From Carposina sasakii (lineage: Eukaryota > Arthropoda > Insecta > Lepidoptera > Carposinidae), in the NCBI GenBank assembly GCA_014607495.2, contig CP053166.1, forward strand, positions 11,364,455-11,428,454: a stretch of 64,000 nt of DNA. The letters are read 5' to 3'. The notes beneath the pieces are model-generated. The model had not been told where the DNA came from. It saw only the letters and a list, made by a program, of their open reading frames with translations, and ran no database searches. The translations under genes and the position numbers were made by a program. Positions 1-11,800 of this stretch are shown piece after piece. The stretch's first letter is position 1, and each line of letters begins with the position of its first letter.

Positions 1-743
1 ATGATATTGATATATGTTAAAATATCTCGAAAAAGATCACAACTCAAGGCCATCAATTTATTAATTATAAAAATATGTTTCAGTATTAGTAGTTAATTAA
101 TTATTATTAAGTTCAAGTTAATTAATGAGGTTTTTATTGCTGAATTCACAGTATTTGCAAGTGTCGAATATATTCTTTAGTTTTAGGTACATATATTAAA
201 CCGATTAAATTATAAATATATAAATGGTAATACTTATCCGAATTTATATAGTGAATTGAATTTTGTTCGATTAGTATGTTATGATATTATGCTATTTGTT
301 ATTAATTTAACAGTTGTGGGCGTACACTTATTACATCATCGCAAAAAAAAGTTATTTGTGCGGTGAAATTTTTTCTACCGATCTAATGAACATCCTACAA
401 TGTTGATCTACTTTCGAAAAAGTTACGTTACGATAAATGAATGAGTCATTGAAAGTTTTTTTATTATCGATGATGTATGTCTTTCGATATAAGAATTATT
501 GTTTCAACTGTAGTTAGTCCGGCCCCCTGCCTGATGTGTGTGTGTGTGTGCGCGGGGCGAGGTGCGGGGCGCGGGAGTACGACGAGCACTAGTTGCGCGC
601 ACGCACTAATTCTTAATTAACGCGATCGCGCGGCTTCGGCTTTGCTATTGCTTTTACGTAATTAGGGGCCGGGTATGGAAATCGGTGGCGGTAGACAACA
701 CAAATAAGACTCTGTAAACATGACAGGTAAAAAGTATTATTAA
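1..743. other. intergenic, GC-rich patch and TG repeat
   Basis: AT-rich DNA with one GC-rich patch at about 520-640 containing a (TG)n run at 535-551 and several CpG/CGCG motifs. It might be a promoter of an off-window gene. No coding region is supported. Confidence 0.4.
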
Positions 744-756
744 ATTATAATCAATT

Positions 757-1060
757 CATCATCTTTCTGCCCTTAATCGGTTATTTATGGGGTCGGTGCA
801 ATATGGTTTCTTTCGAAACTCACATTGCCAAAGTTTTCGCATTTGTTTTTACGGCCGGCTGCCTGCCTCACGCCAACCCTTCTCGGGTATAGCTAAGTGA
901 CAATTTTTAGAAAAATCCGTACATGAAATAAATTCAGTGGTACAGGCCCGTGACTGGGATCGAAAATAAATTTAGTGGTACAGGCCCGTGACTGGTATTG
1001 AACTCATGCCTCCCGACTGAAAGGCGCACGTCTTGACCATTGGGCTATTACCGCTTATTT
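757..1060 (-). repeat. tRNA-derived SINE (family B) with 13-bp target duplication
   Basis: Read on the minus strand it begins with a tRNA-like head (GCGGTAATAGCCCAATGGTC..., box B-like sequence before CAGTCACGGGCC) and ends in the shared tail CCATATTGC...GGGCAGAAAGATGATG. The left duplication ATTATAATCAATT is at 744-756. The right copy is split by mariner: ATTA at 1061-1064 and TAATCAATT at 2363-2371. Confidence 0.88.
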
Positions 1061-1064
1061 ATTA

Positions 1065-2360
1065 CGAGGGCTGTTTGATAAGTCGTTTTAAAAAGTAATT
1101 TATTTTTATTTTTTTTAAACAATTTACATTTATTTCTCAACATAGTCTCCTTTGAGGGCCAAACACTTGTTCCAGCGAGTTTCCAATTTTTTTATCCCCT
1201 CCAAAAAATACGTTTTGTCGAGGTCTTCAAAATAGGCGTTTACACCAGCGATGCAGTCCTCATTTGTCAAAAATTTTTGCCCTCCAAGCCATCATTTCAG
1301 ATTTGGGAATAGGTAATAATCGCACGGAGCTAGATCCGGCGAATACGGAGCATGCGGAACCAGTTCGAAGCCCAACTCGTGGATTTTGGCCATTGCAATA
1401 GTTGACGTGTGCACTGGGGCATTGTCTTGATGAAAGAGGACTTTCTTGGGGGACAATTTTGGTCGTTTTTCCAACAATTCGGCATTAAAACGGTCCAATA
1501 ACTCTGCGTAATAACGGCCAGTGATAGTCTTTCCCTTTTCCAAGTAATCAATCATAATGATTCCTTCGCCATCCCAGAAGACTGTCGCCATGACCTTTCC
1601 AGTCGACAAAACAGTCTTGGCCTTCTTTGGGGCACGTTCACCAGTCGCCGTCCATTGTTTTGATTGCTGTTTTGATTCAGGTGTATAATGATGGACTCAA
1701 GTTTCGTCCACAGTGACAAATCGACTCAAAAAATTCCGAGGATTACGCTTCATCATATCCAAACACAGTTTTGAAATTCGCTTTCTTTCGTGTTTTTGTT
1801 CGATTGTCAACAAACGTGGCACCCATCGTGCAGACCGCTTTGTCATACCCAAATCTTCATGCAGGATTTTATGTACTCGCTCAGTGGAGATGCCTGTGTT
1901 CTCAGCTATTTCACGCACCTTCACTCGGCGGTCGTCGAGTACAATATTATGGACTTCTTCAACAACATCCTCAGTAGTGACTTCGATTGGGCGACCAGAG
2001 CGTGGAGCATCAGATGTGCTTGACCGACCACGTTTAAAATCATTTATCCAGTTATAAACAGTCTGCAACGTTGGTGCGTTAGTGCCATGAACAGAATCAA
2101 GTTCAGTTTTTATTGTGGCAGCACTGCAACCCTTCATAAAAAAATGTTTTATAACGGCACGAAATTCAGTTTTTTCCATAGTTGTTGAATATTTACGAGT
2201 GATCACAGTTAAACAATGGTTATACTGACAAAAACTTGTTTTTTTTTGCTGAATTTTTGACAGTCTTCATTTGAAAGATTGTGCCAGCCAGTGTTAACGC
2301 CATTTACCAGAAAAAAGGTTTTACAAATAGTTTTTAAAAGGACTTATCAAACAGCCCTCG
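1065..2360 (-). mobile_element. mariner transposon, 1296 bp, TA target duplication
   Basis: Inverted ends CGAGGGCTGTTTGATAAGTC (left) and its reverse complement (right) are flanked by TA at 1063-1064 and 2361-2362. The length of 1296 bp is typical of mariner. One transposase frame spans the element on the minus strand with no frameshift. It sits inside the target duplication of the adjacent SINE (757-1060), so it arrived after that SINE. Confidence 0.95.
1130..2179 (-). pseudogene. mariner transposase, D,D34D, two in-frame stops
   Basis: A 350-codon frame starts MEKTEFRAVIKHF and ends GDYVEK-TAA, the expected mariner length. The N-terminal helix-turn-helix region is followed by the catalytic triad: VTVDET, LFHQDNAPVH and SPDLAPCDYY, with 34 residues between the second and third Asp. 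Two TGA codons interrupt it: one directly after VTVDET, where mariners have Trp (DETW), and one after FPNLK. There is no frameshift. It is probably a recently inactivated copy. Confidence 0.93.
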
Positions 2361-2639
2361 TATAATCAATTATTTTATGTTATTCAAATGAGTTTATATT
2401 ATACAATGTTTTGAAAACGAGCTAGTCTATTTTAATTTATTATTGTTGCGTTTTATGTATGTTTGTTGAATTAGTTTAAGTATTTAGTCACAAACGTTCA
2501 GTAGGTAAATAAATGGTTAATGCATTTTTTTTTTCATTTTATTATTTGTACCAGCAGATAAACCCTAATTAAACATAATATTTTGTTTCTGTGTGTGTTT
2601 CCTTTAGCATGAATTAATAACTCTGAAAAGATATCGGCT

Positions 2640-2830
2640 CCTGTATTACGCATCGAGCAAAAGTAAAACGATAGCTAAATTTGTACAATATCCGCTCATC
2701 GCTTATAAGATTCGTAGTACATAGGTAACGGAAATTTCAAAAGAATTTGAATTAAAAATTGTACAATTTTCGCTGTCGCATTGCTAAGATTTGCTTTTGT
2801 TACATACGTCAACAGCGCACGGGAGTCAAA
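2640..2830. repeat. degenerate foldback MITE (GCAAAAGC...ATTGTACAAT family)
   Basis: GAGCAAAAGTAAAACGATAG at one end and GCTGTCGCATTGC...GCTTTTG at the other, with ATTGTACAATTTTCGC inside. Similar diverged segments lie at 4795-4880, 12435-12600 and 27400-27510. Confidence 0.5.
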
Positions 2831-3189
2831 AGCGACGACAATTTAAAATATAAATAAAATAATACGCACATAATATTATTTACTATATATTTACAGCCAT
2901 TAACAGTTCACATCAATGATATTACATTAAAATTGTGGCCTAACCCGCATAACACAACTATTTGGTTTCGTTACCGAAAAGTTTTTGCGGTGGAAATATT
3001 CCTAGATTTTATACAAGGAATTACTTACACATAATATTTTCTACTAAATTCATTCATATATACAAAATAATTGGACAGAATAGGCACATTATAGTTTTAA
3101 ATATTAATTTACATCAATTTCATTATTATACTACATTGGTTAATAATTTGCGACACTACTTTTGGAATAACATTACAATATAGATATTA

Positions 3190-3328
3190 GGGTTGATTCC
3201 GGCAGTCACATTTAAATGTTAACCTAATCTTAGGTCTATCTCTCTCCGTCCCTAACATAAATGACTGAGAGAAAAGGACAGGTAGGACTGATTTTACGCT
3301 TAGGTTGTAACTACCGGAATCGACCATA
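3190..3328. repeat. MITE, GGTYGATTCCGGCAGT family
   Basis: Ends GGTTGATTCCGGCAGT and ACTACCGGAATCGACC are inverted. The interior has CTCTCTCCGTCCC and GGACAGGTAGGACTGATTTT. Related copies at 20470 and 22189 and a fragment at 7340-7374. Confidence 0.75.
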
Positions 3329-3329
3329 T

Positions 3330-5648
3330 TAGTAAAGTAAGCAAGTCTCGATAATGTAAACTACTTACTTACTATAAATATGTTGGAGATCAAATATCAT
3401 TTTGGTGTTTCAAAATGAAATAGAACATGAAGGGCCGATTTTTTCAATGGTCAGATAACAGAAAAATAAAGTTAATGCTGTCTCTATCTTGATAAAACTT
3501 TAGAGAAAGACGGCATAAAGTTTATTTTTCAGGTAGGCTAATGTAATTCCAGCTACGAGAAACCATAGACCTAAAGGGCCGCTCACTAGGAACTGCAATT
3601 ATATTGATTGAACAAATCATAAATAAAATATGCTTTTTTAATATAATCTCAATTAACAAGAAAATTCAATGATCCAATAAAAAATCTTTAGGTGAATAAC
3701 TTTAAAATATAATATTTTCATTAGTCACTAAACATTATTAATCTCAATTAACAGAGAGGAGAGGTAATAGTGAACTGTCAAGTGTGCACGAAATGAGCCA
3801 CGACTTATTATTTTGAGTACATAGAGCAAACGATACTAAGAAAAAAAGGAGGTAGAGTAGCAGAATTAGTCTAGTTAGAAAACATAATTATGCACCTATC
3901 ATAAGTATTATAAAGAAAGTGGCGAATGAAACATTTAGAAGTATCCAGAAAGAAGGGAATACGTAAGTAACTAAATTATTTACTATTTTATCACTCAATG
4001 CTATCACTAAAATATAAGTATAAGTAAAACCACAAATGGTACCTTCAAACATGAGAAATTTTCCTTTGTAAAGGGATATTTCCGCAATTATTTGCGTGTA
4101 CGTTTGTGAAGAAAAATAAATACACACGAGAACACAACTTTGTTTTGTTATGTACGTGTTTGTGTGTGGTACGTTTTGCCAATAAAAAATATCACAAAAA
4201 TCAACATAATAATAAATCTCGATATAATTTGTGACGTGGGTATTTATATGCGAGTATCAGGGTACCTAAATAACGTTTGAAAGGCAATGATGGGTGCCGT
4301 AGTTGCCACAGTCGTGTAAGGTGAGTTGAAAGAACAATTAGAAACAGAGTATAGTTTCTTCTTCTTCTTCTTCAGCCTATTGCAGTACACTGCTGGACGT
4401 AGGTGTCCCCCAGGGTACGCCACAAGGCCACAGGGGGGTTTTGCCCATATTCACCACGCTGGGCGGGCGGGTTGGTGACCACAGTGTGATTTTTGGACTA
4501 TGTTGTCAGTACGGGAGGCGCTGCTGCCCACCTCCCGGAAGGGTTTCCGGGAGTATACTTTACCATACTTAATTCTTTTGTCATCGATTCTAAGCTCATC
4601 ATAAATAAATTTACTTTTCATAGTATTTTCTAAAATATTAACTCAAAACCATGAGCTGATTGGCCCTTCGAAGATTTTGTTCAAATTTCATAACATCATA
4701 ATATAATCTTGTGTATAATTTATGGGGAAAAATAAATTTATTGTTGATTTTCTTGCAATATGCCGCGTCCTTCTCGTTACCCACTCGGCCCTAAAAACCT
4801 TCTAGGGCCAGCTTATAACGTATCTAGCAAAAGCAAGTCGAAAACAATAATTGTAAAATTTTCGCTGTCGCGTTGCTTTTGCGACATCAATCCCTGTAAC
4901 ATTTCAAATACACTGTAACAACATAATAAACAAATCATAACACAGTCACACTTTTGACATTAAATTGTTAGATCGTCTATTACATTGTCACTAACAGTAA
5001 ATGCTTGAGTCCGCTTAACTATAATAAAACTAACAACTAATTTAAAGTTTGGCTACACTATTAAGTCGCGATGCGGTTTAACACAAAAAGCTCAAAACAG
5101 CCGCATAATAATGACAATAGTGTTATAAATAATGCCTAATTTTTTGACATCAAACTGATACCTAATTGGACAATCAATAATATTTCTATAAATATGTCAA
5201 ATACAGTCAATCTCTATAGGTATATAATATGAGACATTTGTGTATGTTTAAATACAACTCATATAAGAATTGGATACGGTGAGTAACGGGAAATAGTGTG
5301 GCTTGCACTTATATTAAGGCAGATTTTTCAATAGGCAGGATAAATCTATCTGAGATTGCACATAACTTGAGAACTTTACTCATTGACTTGGTAACAGTTT
5401 ATAAAAAATCGTGAAAGTAGTCCATATTCTCTTAGCAAAACCTTTCGCTCTATACAATACTTTCAAACATCAACGTAAGTGAGTAGAGATATATTGTAGA
5501 GTAGACTCCATTTTAGACGCCATTTTCTTATAAATTCTGGAGCAAATATTGAATGTCCTTCACAAAATGTAAGGCAGTGTTTTCAAAAAAGTGTAAATCC
5601 ATAATAATTATTATTTGTGACGTTCCTAGAGTTACTTGTTAGAGTTCC
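3330..5648. other. 3' flank of the mannosidase gene
   Basis: Presumed 3' UTR next to the stop at 5649, then intergenic DNA. A canonical AATAAA on the minus strand was not found within ~900 bp; the nearest is near 4740. Holds the retroposon tail at 4363-4565 and little else recognisable. Confidence 0.4.
4363..4565 (+). repeat. non-LTR retroposon 3' tail (RTE-like)
   Basis: A (TTC)n microsatellite, then AGCCTATTGCAGTACACTGC and TGGACGTAGGTGTCCCCCAG. The reverse complement of the same ~190 bp is at 11495-11690, also ending in a trinucleotide run (GATGATGAT). Such tails are typical of RTE-clade elements; class is inferred. Confidence 0.7.
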
Positions 5649-5807
5649 TCAGCCGTGTTTGTATGTTTGGTTCACGAACACCGAGCGTACTTCCATCGGA
5701 CAAAGCGTGATGATACCGTTGGGCACAGGGTTCCGTACGTGGACAAACGTTAGACTACTGTCGTAGGTTTCATTCGGTGGGATGTCGGCTATGTCGCTTA
5801 GTTGAAT
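5649..5807 (-). CDS. alpha-Man-IIa: alpha-mannosidase II exon 21 (C-terminus, stop)
   Basis: Residues 1118-1169: [20 protein letters not shown] to [17 protein letters not shown], then TGA. The C-terminal CPMEVRSV matches CPMETAAYV at the Drosophila terminus. Two glycosylation sequons, NET and NQT. Acceptor TTCACAG, phase 0. Confidence 0.9.
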   Translation of the reverse strand: MQLSDIADIPPNETYDSSLTFVHVRNPVPNGIITLCPMEVRSVFVNQTYKHG

Positions 5808-8800
5808 CTGTGAAATAAGTGGGTAATTGTATGTACTTTTACGAAACGATATACATATATAGGTAAATGTAAATGTGATTTTGTAACATCAGTTAGATTA
5901 GTATTTGCTTTACTAATGAAAAAATATCGCCGTGGGAGCTAGTGTTTTTAAGAAATATTTCTTTTCCAAAATACCTAGAGATTTTCTAATACCACGTGGC
6001 CTTGTACTCGGATAACTGGCCTAGACTGGCATATAGTTACCCTATCGTTCATGTTTTGCCTTAGTTTTAGTCTACAGAGTGTAACCAAAGGGGTACGTTA
6101 ACTAGAACCTATACACAGAATTTGAAGCATTAGCAGCATTTCACCTAACCAACACCCCTGTTGTAACACCCTCTATAAAGGTAAGTACATATAGTTAACA
6201 TATTACAATATTATAAACAGTAAGGTTACCTGTCCATCAGTGACGGAGTACCAGTCCCTAACGGCCGGGTGTCCGTAGCAGGTGTCGAAGAAGACTCGCT
6301 GCAGCGTCAGCCCCAGTCCGTGTATCACGTGGTTTGCCTTGTTCTGGAGCAGATACATTTACGGGGTGTAACAAAAAGGGTATGTTAAGCGATAAGCTTT
6401 GTAAATAGCCCATTGTAGAGAACCTATCCACAAAATTTGAGACCCGAAATCACATGTTTATTTTTCCCGATAGTATGGAGAATTTTTAAATATCTCAGGA
6501 ATTTTCATACAATCATGAAAAATAAAAATGTGATTTCGAGTCTCAAATTTTGGAAATAGGTTCTCTATAGTGGGCTATTTACATAGCTTTTCGCTTAACA
6601 TACCCTTTCTGATACACCCTGTATACATAAAAAATATTCACACAATTCACAATACATAAAAATAGGCCCTAGTTTCGAATACCGATAGGTGCAAATAATG
6701 GCAGTCAGTCAGTTAATTCAACCTGCGATAATTCGAACCTCTCTGCAATTCAAAGTTGTCACGAGTTCCCTAGAATTTCTCTTTATATTTCGAACTAAAA
6801 CCATACATTTTTATACACTCGGTAAATCGAACATAAATATCATCGCAACGTAACAAAACGACGCTACAATTCAAAGTTGCAGAGAGAAAGAGAGAGAAAG
6901 ATTACAGAATTTGCTAACTAAGTACATCTGTTGCACTCCTCATAATTGTTTATTATTCAATAATTCGAACTTTTTAATTTTCTCGAAAATTTCGAACTAT
7001 TTATTATTTATAACTGTCGATAATTCGTAGTATTTAAAAAGTCCCTCGAGATTCGAATTCACGAGAGTCGACTGTAAGTATGATTAATATTGACGTTTGT
7101 TTCCGTCATGAGTCATTAAATTGTTTAGCACCTGTAGTATAAGACCTTAAGGATCTACAATACATCAACCTAGTCCCACACTTAGATAAGTGTGTTTCGT
7201 ACAAATACTAAACAACTTTCAAATAATAATTTTAGGCTCAGTGGTAAGAGCGCTGGCACGGCATGCAGAGGTCGTGGGTTCGATTCCCACCCGGGTGAGG
7301 AATTTTTTTCCATTTCTTTATTAATAAATTTATAATAATTTTAGGTTTAAGAGTGACGGTCAGAATCGACCATTTTGTCTTACATCCTATACATAAAATA
7401 CGAGGCGAAGCATAAAACCTAAAGTAGTTCGATTCATGTAAATATATTACGTCATAATAACTCTAATTGCAGATACCCCCACTTCAAACAGACTATAAAA
7501 GTAGCCGCGCGTCGTAGTTCTGATTCATTCGCCCACCAGCCCTCGAAGTGAACGCGTGTCAGTTCCGTGAGTATTTTGATTATTTCTTTTTTTATTTAAT
7601 TACACTATGCAACACCAAAAAAATCACTGATACCCCGAGTGATGATTCGTATTAGGTATACTTAGTAAACAACAGAAAACAAATTCATAACTTTGTATCA
7701 CGTAAATAATAGAAATCTTTCTTTATTCACGTTCCGCAACATTTGGTTGAGGGTAGTTATAAAATTTTATTATTGATGTGTACAAAAGTCATCAAAACAT
7801 TTAGATTACTTATAAATCTACAAAATGCCGCGTGTTTGTGCTAATTCTCCTGACTTATTTTGTTATGTTTGTGGTCAATTTACTCCTAAAAGTGAAAAAA
7901 AGCCAATTTCGCCTCTGTTTGAGACGTGTTATGAAGCTTATTTTAAAATTGCTATTAAAAATAAAGACAAATCGATAAAATGCTACAAATATTTGACGGG
8001 TTGGCACAAGGGTAATATTAAACAGATGCCTTTTGGTATACCAATGCAGTGGCGTGAACCCAAAATCACGTAGACGACTGTTACTTCTGTTTAACAACTT
8101 TGAAAGGTTTTTCAAAAAAATCAAAACATTCGGTGAAATATGCTAATGTGTCATCAGTGTCAATGCCGCTTCCACATTCTCCAGATATTCCAGTACCGGA
8201 AAGATTTTCTAGTTCATCAAGATTTTCTAGTTCATCAAGTTTATCTAGTTTTATGGAAGAAAAAGACGAAGCCGTCCCTTCAGATGAAAAAAGTGCAGAA
8301 CCACATTTGATTAACCAATCAGAATTAAATAACCTTGTCAGAGATTTAGATTTGACCCTGTATTAGGTTCGAGATTAAAACAATGGAATCTATTGCAAAC
8401 TGGAGTTAAGATTAAAACATATCGAAAACGTCACATTTCTTTAGCTACCTTTTATTCAAAAGAAGATGAATTAGTGTTTTGCAATAATATTGATGGATTA
8501 ATGTCAGCATTAGGTCACAAACATATATCAGAAGAGTGGAGATTGTTTATTGACGGATCAAAGCGAAGTTTAAAGGCAGTTTTACTCCATAATGGCAATA
8601 TACTTCCATCTTTGCCTGTAGCGTACGGCGCTCACTTAAAAGAAACTTACGATATTTTAAAACAAATTCTGGAAAAGATCAATTACGTAGACCACAAATG
8701 GCATGTATGTGCAGATTTAAAGGTAGTGGCTTTAATTTTAGGGTTGCAAACTGGCTATACATTGTTGTTTTCTCTGTGAATGGGATAGCAGAGCGCGTTC

Positions 8801-11800
8801 GGAACACTTTATTAAACAAAATTGGCCTTTAAGATCTGGTTTAGTGATTGGTCATGTAAAAAACGAACCTACCATCTGAGAAATCATTTTACCGCCGTTA
8901 CACATCAAACTTGGTTTGATAAAGAATTTTGTAAAAGCACTTCCCAAAGACAAACCTGGATTTTTGTTTCTTCAAACAAAATTTCCTACGCTAAGTGAAG
9001 CGAAAATTAAAGAAGGAATTTTTATCGGTCCTGACATTAATCAATGATCCTGCTTTTTTATCGAGCCTTAGTCCTACTGAAAAATGGCAGACGTTACAAG
9101 AAATTTCCTCCAATCATAAATCACCAGATTTTCATGAAAAAATTAACAGGATGCTGGATGCGTATCACAAACTAGGATGCAATATGTCATTGAAAATTCA
9201 TTTCTTACACTCCCATTTAAGTTTCTTTCCGGATAACATTCAGTAAGTGATGAACACGGTGAAAGATTTCATCAAGAAATAGCCGTTACCAAGGTAGATG
9301 GGAGCCAGCGATGCTTGGAGATTACTGTTGGAGCCTTCAGAGGGATACTGACACTACTGACTATAAGAGGAAAGCCATTCGTTCATGTAGAATAACAATC
9401 TATGTCCATATTTCGTACAATTATAAATAAAATCAATAAATGCGTTTCACTAATAAACTTGATGTGATACAACAATTTTATTTCAATATTTCAAACAGTA
9501 TTAAGGTGGTGAATCATAATTACATACAGTGAACCCAGTGAATTTTTTTTTTTTTCAATTTGTTGCATAGTGTTATTTTAATTCTATTTTTAATTGAAGT
9601 CATGGTTATTTAAATTACCCTCTTTTTTCATACTAGCCACAGATGAATGTTTAAAAAACATTATTTTTGTATGGCTATAGTATTATAACAGATCCAATCG
9701 ATTTCTTTCTTGAGCTATGGCTATCCTAATTAATAATAATAATAAATATGAGTTTGACATGGTGACTGAAATGTATCGTTAGATTTCACGCGTTAATCTC
9801 AGTAACCGGTGGTCCAATTTGAATAATTCATTCAAAGCCGTACACTCCATCTATCAGGAAAGGTTATAAGCACTGACCTTGGCAGCCTGATGCGACGGGA
9901 ATGCAGCCAGCACCAGATCAGCTGCATCAACGGTAGCTCGGTTATACCGCGGGCGATGAGAATCCTCCCGCGCGCGGTAATGCAGCGTGATAAGTGGTTG
10001 TAACTGCATCTGTTGTGATATGTGTGCTCCGAGGGATAGCTGGCCGCTTGGGTGATCTGGTGACGGCTTTTGCTGGAAACATACAACTTGTTTTATAACT
10101 TATTATAGCGGAGCCATCTACAGGACGCAAACAGAACCGAAGGCCGTGGCGAAAAGTCATCATTTGGCCCATGTATACAGGGTGTTTCTGACAGCCAGGT
10201 AAATATTAATACCACAACTTCAGAGCATGATTCTGAGGCGGAAAGCACTGAAATTTTTCGCCTAGGAAATTTCCAAAATTTTCCGACATTTTTTTCATAT
10301 TTTCAGGAAAAAATATTTTAGTATAAAATTTTTACCAAAAGATGATTCTCAAAATAAAAGTTGCCTCAAAAAAGTTCAGTCACAAGTGATAACAATGTAT
10401 TACACCAATACCCCGCTAATGGACTGTGCTATATTGTCATAAGTAACTAAATATTAGGCGATGTTAACCCAAAAAGGTTCTTTTACATCTTGCAATGTAC
10501 AAAAAGCAATATTTTTATTAATCAATAAATCTATCTTATTACAAGTTTTTAAAAACAAATGTCTGTATTGATATGTATTGATAAAATAAGTATATAGAGA
10601 AAAAATCGGCGCGGGTACCCATCCACTTTTTTTGTCTATCCAGGCCCACTGCGCGCAGGTTTACGAAAATCGTGAGTAGCTTTACTTCTTGATTAATGTT
10701 TGATTGTACAGACTTTGACGTCACGAAAAGCGCGCCTAAATGGCCCTGTTTTTAGCCCACTACTTTAAAACAATTTATACTAAATAATGTATACGGTGGA
10801 TATTTTTATTACATATATGTAATTATGTAAATAATAATTTAAAATCATAAAAAAATACGTGCATATTCTCTATTGGCGCGGAAAGCACAGATTACTGATA
10901 ATCAAATCAAAAATACATTTCCTGCGAGTAATAACACTGTCGTACAACTTCAACACAATGGTACTTGTTCAGAATTTCAGTATTTGCCTGGCTGTCACTC
11001 ACACTCTGTATATTACAATCAATGTGAGAAACTTCAATATCGCGTTCTAGGACTTCTATGGTTCTGTTTGCGTCCTGTAGATGGCTCCGCTACAGTCTAT
11101 TTTAATTAATTTTCGACAACTGTGGCGTTATAGCGTATTTATCATTGCCGATATATTCACGGCTATGTTCTCGAAATGGGGTAGTCAGAACTGTAAATTC
11201 ACGAAATAAACTACAGTCACGTTTTTCCAAAAAAGATTTTAAAAGTTGTGCTGTCGGCTCGAAAATGTTAAGCGAAGGTTCGCATTGATACTCAACACGT
11301 AATTTCAGATAATAGTGTGTTTATACAGATGGATATTTACAAAGAAAAATAATAGATGATTTTCGTGTAGCTGAATTTGACGGAATGAGGCTCTGCGCCT
11401 CATCATTCACGCTTTAGAACTCTTTAGTATATCTATCGAACAGGACAGATTTTCAGTACCTGTATTGAAACATCGTGGGTATCGTACGAGGCGATTGAGG
11501 GTTTCCGAGAGATGGGCAGCAGCGCCTCCCGTGTTGACAACATAGTCCAAAATACAAACTGCGGTCACCAACCCGCCTGCCCAGCGTGTTGACTATGGGC
11601 AAATACCCCCCATGGCAGTCTTGTGGCGTGCCCTGGGGGAGGCCTACGTCCAGCAGTGGACTGCAATAGGCTGACGATGATGATGATTGAAACATAGTTA
11701 CCTCACAAGGCGCGGCAGTTTCGAGAATGAGTTTGAACCCGTGTCGAGTGAGCAGGTTGTCGAGTACGCCTTGGTTGAGGCCGCGATTGTCGTCGCGACT

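Noticed and set aside
719..735. ATGACAG followed by GTAAAA after a GC-rich patch, as a possible first coding exon on plus.
   Set aside because: Only two codons before the donor, no downstream exon, and a SINE follows at once; chance is likely.
9832..10172. Two longer minus-strand frames over exon 19.
   Set aside because: Neither joins exons 18 and 20 in phase. The third frame, bounded by TTCCAG and GTCAGT, does and resembles the family.
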